DNA from: Verrucomicrobiaceae bacterium
GTDB lineage: Bacteria; Verrucomicrobiota; Verrucomicrobiia; Verrucomicrobiales; Verrucomicrobiaceae
DNA length: 64,000 nt
Direction: 5' to 3'
Assembly (NCBI GenBank): GCA_027484445.1
Contig: JAIXSY010000042.1
Coordinates: 186,001 to 250,000, forward strand
How positions within the stretch are numbered: the stretch's first letter is position 1; each line of letters opens with the position of its first letter. The position numbers were made by a program, and so were the translations under genes. Below are positions 24,751 through 31,589 of this stretch, piece by piece. The notes beneath the pieces are model-generated. The model saw nothing but the letters and a program-made list of their open reading frames with translations. It was not told where the DNA came from and did not search any database.

Positions 24751-26076
24751 ATGGGCATGACGCTCGCTCGTTTTGCCTTCATCGCCTTCGCTGGGCTCGC
24801 TGCTTCTCTGACGGCTGCTGATTTCCATGGCTGGACCGCCGTGAGTCCGCGCGATGAAATCCGCCCCCAGTTCAGCTGTGGAACCAACAACACGCTCATC
24901 ATCGCCCATGATGAACGGGAAGGGCTGGATGGCTGGTTTCAGAAGAGCTTCCAGGTCAAAGGCGGCGCCTTTTATCGTTTTGAGACCTGGAGAAAAACAA
25001 CGGGTGTCACCCACCTGCGCCAGAGCTGTCTCGTGCGCATCGTCTGGCAGGATGAAGACGGCCAGGGTGTGAAAATGGATGCTGCCCCAGAGTATCTCAA
25101 CCCCAGCCTACCCATGCCCAGTGCCGAGCCCGAGTATCCCGCCGATGGCCCGACGGATGCAGCAGGTTGGACCGCCGTCAGCGGTAGCTATCGTGCTCCG
25201 TCAAAGGCTGCAAAGGCCATTGTGGAATTGCATCTGCAATGGGCACCCGGAGGCCGCGTCGAGTGGCGTGCAGCGACTCTCTCACTCACCCAAGCTCCTC
25301 AGGCACGCAAGGTGAACCTCGCCACCGTGCATCACAAACCTAAAGGAACATCACCTCACGAGAATTGTGCTGAGTTCGCTCCTCTGCTGGCCCAGGCCGC
25401 GCAAAAACACGCCGACCTCGTCGTGCTGGGTGAAACGATTCCTAGCGCGAATGTGAAGGCGAAGCCCGAGGCCATTGCCGAGTCGATTCCTGGACCCTCA
25501 ACCACCTACTTCGCCAATCTCGCGAAGCAGCATCGACTTCACCTCGTGTTCAGTCTTTACGAAAAAGAGGCGCATCTCATCTACAACACTGCGGTGCTAA
25601 TCGGCCCAGATGGCGCATTGATCGGCAAGTATCGCAAAGTCTCCCTCCCGCCTAGCGAGGCCGCGAAAGGCATCGCACCCGGCAAGGACTATCCCGTGTT
25701 CGACACCTCCTTTGGCAAAGTCGGCCTCATGGTATGCTACGACGGCTTCTTTCCCGAAGTCGCTCGCGAGCTCACAAAAAACGGCGCGGAAGTCATCGCC
25801 TGGCCCGTTTGGGGCTGCAATCCACTGCTCGCCCAAGCTCGAGCTTGTGAGAACCATGTCTTCATCGTCAGCAGCACGTTCATGAAACCCGAGGATGGCT
25901 GGATGCACTCCGCCATCTACGACCAAGGTGGTCGGCCTCTCGCTAAAGCTGAACAATGGGGCACGGTCATCGTCACCGAAGTCGATCTCAGCCGCCCCTA
26001 CTACGGCCCTTACAACCTGGGTGACTTCCGTGCCATGATCGAAAGGCATCGCCCACCAGTGCCTTCCGAAAAATGA
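24751..26076 (+). CDS. Secreted carbon-nitrogen hydrolase with N-terminal beta-sandwich domain
   Basis: 441 residues from ATG 24751 (ATG 24757 equally possible), where a signal peptide starts (MTLARFAFIAFAGLAASLTA). Residues about 25-190 look like a carbohydrate-binding-type beta-sandwich (FYRFETWRKTTGV, GWTAVSGSYRAP, VELHLQWAPGGRVEWR). The nitrilase domain follows with the catalytic triad Glu228 (VVLGETIPS), Lys near 295 (YRKVSLPPSE) and Cys329 (MVCYDGFFPE). Nitrilase-superfamily enzymes are usually cytosolic; export plus a binding domain is a pattern I associate with Planctomycetes and Verrucomicrobia. The amide or nitrile substrate is unknown. Confidence 0.85.
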   Translation: MGMTLARFAFIAFAGLAASLTAADFHGWTAVSPRDEIRPQFSCGTNNTLIIAHDEREGLDGWFQKSFQVKGGAFYRFETWRKTTGVTHLRQSCLVRIVWQDEDGQGVKMDAAPEYLNPSLPMPSAEPEYPADGPTDAAGWTAVSGSYRAPSKAAKAIVELHLQWAPGGRVEWRAATLSLTQAPQARKVNLATVHHKPKGTSPHENCAEFAPLLAQAAQKHADLVVLGETIPSANVKAKPEAIAESIPGPSTTYFANLAKQHRLHLVFSLYEKEAHLIYNTAVLIGPDGALIGKYRKVSLPPSEAAKGIAPGKDYPVFDTSFGKVGLMVCYDGFFPEVARELTKNGAEVIAWPVWGCNPLLAQARACENHVFIVSSTFMKPEDGWMHSAIYDQGGRPLAKAEQWGTVIVTEVDLSRPYYGPYNLGDFRAMIERHRPPVPSEK

Positions 26077-26492
26077 AGTTCCATTTGGATTTTTCCAGGC
26101 CCGGTGCGGCGCTTCTTTCTGGTGCTGAGTTTCTCTTTTCATGGACGAATCTGCCGACCCAAGGATTGGCTCATTCGGGGGGCTTTCGTGAAAGGTGCTC
26201 ACTTGCTGAACAGCTCGCTAGATTGATGAATTCCAATCCCAATCGTCCTGCAATCTTCCATTTTGCCTAACCATAAACCCGGATTTTGCCAATCCCAGTA
26301 AGCGAGGCATTCCTGCCCTGCGGAACTTCGGCATCCAGGATGAAGCGATCTGCATCCACGAAGGTTCATCCTCGACTTCAGCGAATGGTTTTGCGCCCTA
26401 TCGCACTCGAATCTCCAGCTTCTTCAGATCGTTCGAGAAATCACGGTTCAGGGTTGCAGTGAAGTCACGTGATCTCACCGCCACGCGCATCA
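26077..26492. other. Intergenic region, no intact gene seen
   Basis: 416 bases after the nitrilase-fold gene. Short frames on both strands do not resemble known proteins. Its right end may hold decayed sequence of the truncated esterase fragment that follows. Confidence 0.5.
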
Positions 26493-26735
26493 TCACTTTT
26501 CCACGGCCGTTGGCACCATCCGTTCGCGTTTGGCATTCTGCCCTTCGAGCTTCAATTCGACCACGATGCAAATGGCCTCCTTTGACGTCGCATTCTTCAA
26601 GCCGCTGAGCCGCACGAGGGTTTGCAGATTGCCTCCACTGCCGTGAAACGCGATCACCACCAGCGTGGCCTTCGCAGATTGATACCTGCCAGGCACATGC
26701 ACCATGTAGCGCCACTGCCAATCCCTGACCTTCAC
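26493..26735 (-). pseudogene. Truncated LpqC/PHB-depolymerase-type esterase remnant
   Basis: An 80-codon frame reads WQWRYMVHVPGRYQSAKATL, then VVIAFHGSGGN and RLSGLKNATSKEAICIVVE. This matches the first 70 residues of the alpha/beta-hydrolase esterase family (oxyanion-hole HGSGGN, then the helix and second strand). Everything after that is missing: the GxSxG nucleophile elbow and the rest of the domain do not occur in any frame down to 26398. It lies directly downstream of the GH115-like gene. I call it a decayed fragment; the alternative is a chance match of a short frame. Confidence 0.5.
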
Positions 26736-26753
26736 CGTGTGCGTGTGATCGGA

Positions 26754-28805
26754 TCACGGAGCACTTCGTGGCTTCACCTTCCCTGAAACGCGACGCTGGA
26801 TCATCTCGCGGGTTTCTTGCAGGCCAAAGATGGTCTCGGGGGCATACCAGTCCTTGAGCGGGCCGGTGGGATCGTTTTGGGTGAGGAGAACGGCCAGCGT
26901 GTCAGCGGCGGTTTGGGCTTTTTGCACGTGGCGATCGTGCGTGGCGGGATCGTGGCGCGACTCATACGCGGCGGCGCAGGCGGCGGTGCATTCGGAGGCG
27001 GCGGCCATGAGGCGGGCTTGCAGGCGCAGGCTTTGGTCAAAGAAGCGGCGGCCTTGGGCATCGAGTTGCGGTGAGAGGGCGTCGCAGCGTTGGGCGACTT
27101 CGGCGAAGCGGGCGGCGGCTTCTTGATTCCCGAGGCGCACGGCTTCCACCTTGGTGGCTGCGCCACTGTCCTCCTGCACGATGCGGTAGTAGCCGATGCC
27201 GCGATCGCCGAGCAGCTCGGCTTCCGGCACCGGATTCACGGTGGCGCGCATGAGATCGCGGGCAGCACGGGCCAGGCGCAGGTCGTGGAAGAGGTATTGC
27301 CGTGGAAAGCCGGGGATGTCGGGCTTTCGCTGCTGCCAGTAGGCGTTGAAATAGTCGCGGTAGATCGCCGTCACCTGCGGGCCGTGTTTTTCACCGAAGT
27401 GATGGGCGCAGAACTCGGCGAGGAAGCGGTCGCTGTCGTAGCTGGCAAAGTCACACATCATGCGGGCATGGGCGGAGAGCGTGAGCGGGAACTCGCGGGT
27501 GTTGCCAGAGTTCACGATGGAAAGCCGCACATCCGGGCCGCAATCGAGCAGCATGCGGTGATTCTGCTCCATCTTCCACGGGCCTTCGCCATCGGCGAGA
27601 TGCGAGCCGGTGTTGGTGAACTGCACATTGAAGTAGTAGCCGAGCGGTCGCGAGGCTGGGGCGCGGTAGCGACGCAGATCCGGCGCGGGGAAGTGATCGT
27701 GCCGCGCGGCGCTGAAGTTCCAGATCAGGCTCGGCAGCTCCGGCGGATGCAGCAGCCCGGCGGCCATGTAGTCGGAGGCCTCGTCGTAAATTACGGTGCG
27801 CATGAGCGGCTCCGGCTCACCGGTGACGCGTTGCAGCAGCGCCACCTGCCGCTGAATCACGTCCTGCAGCACACGGGCACGTGCGGCGTCGTCCGGCGGC
27901 GCGTCGGTGAAGGTCTTGTAGAAGCCTTTGTCGCCATCGCCGCGCAGGCCGATCATCCAGATCATCTCGACCTTCTCCTTCATGGCGAGGCGGATGTGAT
28001 GCTCCCAAAACTGCTCCAGCAGCGCCTTGTCCGCCAGACGCAGCTGCGGCGGGCTCGAACGCCCCTGCTTCTTCCAAAACTCCGCCCAATCGCGCAGCGA
28101 GGCTCCAAACGGCGCGAGATGCGTGGTCGTCACGGCCAGGCCGCGATCTCGCGGCACGCGCAGCTTGCGTAGCGAGTCATCGGAGAACTCGCCGATGTCG
28201 AGCAGGTTGAGTTTGAGCCGCAGCATCGTTTCCAGCACGCGATTCCAGTGCGCGGTGTAGTCGCGCTGAATCCACGGCGAGAGCAGATCGGTGTCATTCG
28301 GGAACCAGCCGCGCCAGCGCACCTGCGGTGACTTCCAGGTGAGCTTCAAACCGTCCGCGATGTCGATGTGCGACATCGTCCGCGCCTTCCACCCGGCCCA
28401 GAACCACCACGGCGGCCTGTCGAGGAAGTGCTCACTGAAGCTGTAGATGGCGTAAATCGTGCCGCGCACATCCGTGCCCACGAGCCGCACCTGATCGCCC
28501 TCGCGCAGGATCGCATGTGCCTCGGGTCCGGTGAGGCCGCTGCTTTCATCCGAGCGTCCGATGACGATGGCCGGGCCATCCGACGGAGCCTTCGAGACGA
28601 GCGGCGAAGCCTTTTGCAGCACCTCCTGCAGATCCCGGCAAAGATCCTCAGCCGCCTTTCGCACCGCCAGCGGCTCCGCCTCGCTCACGACCACAGGAAT
28701 GCCGGGCAGCAGTTGCAAAGCCTCGCCCGCCCGCAAAGCCGACGTGAGCAACGCGCATGCGATGAGTGTGCGTGGCAAGAGAGCGAAGGGGGAGGAGAAG
28801 AGCAT
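26754..28805 (-). CDS. Secreted GH115-like glycoside hydrolase (xylan alpha-glucuronidase family)
   Basis: 683 residues with a signal peptide (MLFSSPFALLPRTLIACALLTSALRA). The first 130 residues form the small alpha/beta domain seen before GH115 and GH67 barrels (ADGPAIVIGRS-type strand, GTIYAIYSFSEHFL). The barrel follows with VRWRGWFPNDTDLLSPW, LRLKLNLLDIGEF, VEMIWMIGLRGDGDKGFY and LGYYFNVQFTNTGSHLADGEGPWKMEQNH. Family members remove glucuronic acid side chains from xylan or arabinogalactan. Total length is shorter than many GH115 enzymes (about 800-950 residues), so a C-terminal domain is probably absent. Local GC is very high, giving long antisense frames. Confidence 0.75.
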   Translation of the reverse strand: MLFSSPFALLPRTLIACALLTSALRAGEALQLLPGIPVVVSEAEPLAVRKAAEDLCRDLQEVLQKASPLVSKAPSDGPAIVIGRSDESSGLTGPEAHAILREGDQVRLVGTDVRGTIYAIYSFSEHFLDRPPWWFWAGWKARTMSHIDIADGLKLTWKSPQVRWRGWFPNDTDLLSPWIQRDYTAHWNRVLETMLRLKLNLLDIGEFSDDSLRKLRVPRDRGLAVTTTHLAPFGASLRDWAEFWKKQGRSSPPQLRLADKALLEQFWEHHIRLAMKEKVEMIWMIGLRGDGDKGFYKTFTDAPPDDAARARVLQDVIQRQVALLQRVTGEPEPLMRTVIYDEASDYMAAGLLHPPELPSLIWNFSAARHDHFPAPDLRRYRAPASRPLGYYFNVQFTNTGSHLADGEGPWKMEQNHRMLLDCGPDVRLSIVNSGNTREFPLTLSAHARMMCDFASYDSDRFLAEFCAHHFGEKHGPQVTAIYRDYFNAYWQQRKPDIPGFPRQYLFHDLRLARAARDLMRATVNPVPEAELLGDRGIGYYRIVQEDSGAATKVEAVRLGNQEAAARFAEVAQRCDALSPQLDAQGRRFFDQSLRLQARLMAAASECTAACAAAYESRHDPATHDRHVQKAQTAADTLAVLLTQNDPTGPLKDWYAPETIFGLQETREMIQRRVSGKVKPRSAP

Positions 28806-29103
28806 CGGGAGAGCTTACTTCACGTCGTTGTTGTTGTTCAAGGTTTGCGTCAGAAGCTTCTTCAAAACCTTGGCACCCTAACTTCGCTAGCGATATGACA
28901 ATGAATGGAACGGAAGTCATTGCTAGGCCCGAGCAGGATTGTCATTCGTTACATCCTTTGGAAAGGAAAGCTTGGCCCAAGCGAAAAAGCAAATCATCCA
29001 GCATCCACGAATTAAGCGGCTATTTCTCAGCAGATTTTCTCTCGCTTCAAAAGCGAGCCATTGCAGAATCGTTCTTATCAAGAGAGTGCACTCACCGACC
29101 AGA
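28806..29103. other. Divergent promoter region of GH115-like and SEFIR-STAND genes
   Basis: 298 bases between divergent starts, clearly AT-richer than the flanking coding sequence. The SEFIR gene frame stays open back to 28939 but those 55 codons are not family-like. Promoters for both genes should be here; no specific site is called. Confidence 0.45.
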
Positions 29104-31572
29104 ATGCCCGAAGTCTTCCTCAGCTACCGCCAGACCAGCGATACCGAGCGCCAACGCGTCCGGGCCTTCGCTGAGAGGCTACGCTCCAGTGGCATCACCG
29201 TGATCCTCGATCAGTTTCTTCTTGATGCCAAAGCGGGCGGTCCGGGCGAAGACTGGGCGAAGTGGAGCACCGATCAGGCGAATCAAACTAAGCACGTCAT
29301 AATCATAGGCAGCGAGTCGTGGTTTCTCTGCTACGACGGCAAACAACCACCCGGCACCGGCCTTGGAGCCGCCTGTGAAGCGCGCAACCTCCGCCGCCGC
29401 ATCTATCGAAATGCAGGCATTAACGATGACATCCGCGTCGTCATCTTTGATGAAGCCGACGCCCGGCACATCTCCGCCGACCTCGAACTCTACCACCGCT
29501 TCCAAGCCGACCGCGATTTCGACAACATCCTCCGCTGGCTGAAGGACAATCAAAAGGCAGAACAGGCAGTTGAATGTGGGCAGAAGAATGAAAACCAGTC
29601 CAATTCTACTGCCCCCATTCTACTGCCTACCTCATTTCCCCGCTCGAACCTCCCCACCATCCAGCGCTTCTTCGGACGCGAAACCGAACTCGCCAAGCTC
29701 CTCCCCGATCTCCATCCCGATGCCACTGGCTGGGGAGCGCTCATTGATGGCCCTGGCGGCATGGGCAAGACCACCCTCGCCATCCGCGCCGCCGAACTGG
29801 CCGCGCCCGGTCACTACGACGACATCCTCTTCCTCTCCGCCAAGCAGACCGCCATGGACCCGCATGGCCCGCACGACGAAAGCCCCTTCGCCGTCAGCGG
29901 CTTCACCCAGATGCTCGATGCCATTGCCCGCCGGCTCCAGAAGCCCGAGATCACTCAGGCACCCGCCGAAGAGCGCCCGCGCCTCGTCATCGACGCCCTC
30001 ACTGGCACCCGCACCCTCCTCGTCCTCGACAACCTCGAAACCCTCACCGACGCCGACCAGAGCAACCTCATCGCCATCCTCGGTCGCTTCCCGCGCACCT
30101 GCAAAGCCATCCTCACCAGCCGCCCCCTCGTCATCGCCACCGGCAGACGGCTCAAACTCCAGCAGCTCGACCAAACCGCCGCCCTCCAGACCCTCGCCGA
30201 CATCGCCCGCGACAACCCCGCCCTCGACGCCGCCCCCGAGCCCGACCGCCTCCGCCTCATCACCGAGACCGGCGGCAACACCCTGCTCCTCACCTGGACC
30301 GCCTGGCAGGTCGGCAGCGGCTACTGCACCACCATCGCCGACGCCCTCGCCCACCTGCGTAGTTGCCCGCAGGGCAATGATCCCCTCCAGTTCATCTTCG
30401 GCGACCTCCTCGCCCGCTTCACCCCCGAGGAAGAGCGCATCGTCGCCACCCTCAGCTACCCCACCGAACCCATCCCCGTCACCGCCATCGCCGAGATCAG
30501 CAGCGTCGATGAACCCACCACCCGCCGCGCCCTCAAACTCCTCACTAACCGCTCCATCGTCGTCCCCCAGGAAGGTGAAGAAAAATACACCCTCGTCCCC
30601 ATGGTCGCCGACTTCATCCGCCATGCGCGACGAGGTATTGTGGAGCAAATGGGAGATCGGCTGGCTGATCGTGCGTTTACGCTGATCATTGAGAATGGGT
30701 GCGAAAACCATGAGCGATTCCCGATCTTGAAGGCCGACTGGCCGACCATTGCCCCCGCGCTACCAAACTTGATCGCTGGTGACAACTCAACACTTCAGAC
30801 AGTGTGCGATGCCCTCCACGATTTTTTCAACTACAATGGTTTCTGGGATGAATGCTTCGCGCTAAGTCGGAAAGCTGAATCTGTCGCCATCGCAGCAGAA
30901 GACTTCTTCAAAGCTGGGTGGCGTGCCTATGAGGTCGCTTGCATTTACGACTTCCGGAAAGACGCCATCGCTGTCCTAAGAGAAGCCGCACGGGTCCAAG
31001 ATCATTGGAGGCGTGCGAATGTTGGAAAACGTGAAATCGCCATCTCTCACAGTCTTTTTGGACGTGGCTATCGTCTGGCAGGTAACTACCCGGCGGCCAT
31101 TATCGCCTTTAGCGCTGCACGGGATGTGCTCCGGTCAGAGGACAATGAAAGCAAGGATCTCGCAGTTGCTACGAATGCTCTAGCCACAGCAGAACTTCTA
31201 GCCGGTGAATCGGCGGCGGCTGAGCTCGATTTGAAGGAGGCTCTGAGGATTGCAAAAGAAGTTGGCCATGCTGGTATTGTTGCCTCAGCGACTGGCAATC
31301 TGACTGAATTGGCCATGTATCGTGGAGATTGGAACTCAGCTGAAACCTTGGGAAGAGAATCTCTACGGTTATCCAAGGACTTGCGGTATCAAGAGTTCAT
31401 TGCGGCTGATTCGCGGCGGCTTGCCAAAGTGTTATTGCGCTTGGGACGTCATGTTGAGGCCAAGCCTTACGCAGCTCTTGCCGTAGAAATCTACACCAAA
31501 CTCGGATCACCCGACGTCACCAAGGCGAAGCTGAGTCTTGATGAATGTGACAACCTACCGGCAGAGCGGTAG
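29104..31572 (+). CDS. SEFIR - STAND NTPase - TPR protein (candidate immune/NLR-like effector)
   Basis: 822 residues from ATG 29104. Residues 1-165 are a SEFIR domain of the TIR superfamily: PEVFLSYRQTSD, then GEDWAKWSTDQANQTKHVIIIGSESW, and GLGAACEARNLRRRIY. After a linker comes an NB-ARC-type P-loop module: FFGRETELAKL, Walker A GPGGMGKTT near 217, Walker B TLLVLDNLE near 305, a sensor ILTSRP, and a winged-helix part near 440-510. The C-terminal 250 residues are helical repeats of TPR type (e.g. GRGYRLAGNYPAAIIAFSAARDVL). Known relatives sense a ligand through the repeats, oligomerise by the NTPase and activate the TIR-like domain, often depleting NAD. It is convergent with a second STAND gene, 17 bases apart. 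Codon usage changes sharply near 30,630. Confidence 0.85.
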   Translation: MPEVFLSYRQTSDTERQRVRAFAERLRSSGITVILDQFLLDAKAGGPGEDWAKWSTDQANQTKHVIIIGSESWFLCYDGKQPPGTGLGAACEARNLRRRIYRNAGINDDIRVVIFDEADARHISADLELYHRFQADRDFDNILRWLKDNQKAEQAVECGQKNENQSNSTAPILLPTSFPRSNLPTIQRFFGRETELAKLLPDLHPDATGWGALIDGPGGMGKTTLAIRAAELAAPGHYDDILFLSAKQTAMDPHGPHDESPFAVSGFTQMLDAIARRLQKPEITQAPAEERPRLVIDALTGTRTLLVLDNLETLTDADQSNLIAILGRFPRTCKAILTSRPLVIATGRRLKLQQLDQTAALQTLADIARDNPALDAAPEPDRLRLITETGGNTLLLTWTAWQVGSGYCTTIADALAHLRSCPQGNDPLQFIFGDLLARFTPEEERIVATLSYPTEPIPVTAIAEISSVDEPTTRRALKLLTNRSIVVPQEGEEKYTLVPMVADFIRHARRGIVEQMGDRLADRAFTLIIENGCENHERFPILKADWPTIAPALPNLIAGDNSTLQTVCDALHDFFNYNGFWDECFALSRKAESVAIAAEDFFKAGWRAYEVACIYDFRKDAIAVLREAARVQDHWRRANVGKREIAISHSLFGRGYRLAGNYPAAIIAFSAARDVLRSEDNESKDLAVATNALATAELLAGESAAAELDLKEALRIAKEVGHAGIVASATGNLTELAMYRGDWNSAETLGRESLRLSKDLRYQEFIAADSRRLAKVLLRLGRHVEAKPYAALAVEIYTKLGSPDVTKAKLSLDECDNLPAER
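29603..29627 (+). repeat. 11-base direct repeat in the SEFIR/NTPase linker
   Basis: ATTCTACTGCC occurs at 29603-29613 and again at 29617-29627, separated by CCC. It falls in the poorly conserved linker between the SEFIR and NTPase modules, just before the strongly C-ending codon region begins. Confidence 0.6.
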
Positions 31573-31589
31573 CATTCTCTATTTTCAAC

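Noticed and set aside
26073..26270. 65-residue plus-strand frame after the nitrilase-fold gene
   Set aside because: Overlaps the stop region of the previous gene, has no recognisable pattern and no spacing to a ribosome site.
27090..28172. 360-residue plus-strand frame antisense to the GH115-like gene
   Set aside because: No signal or domain; the minus-strand protein is the coherent one.
28939..29103. Upstream extension of the SEFIR protein by 55 codons
   Set aside because: The segment lacks family similarity, and the SEFIR domain begins directly at the ATG at 29104 with PEVFLSY.
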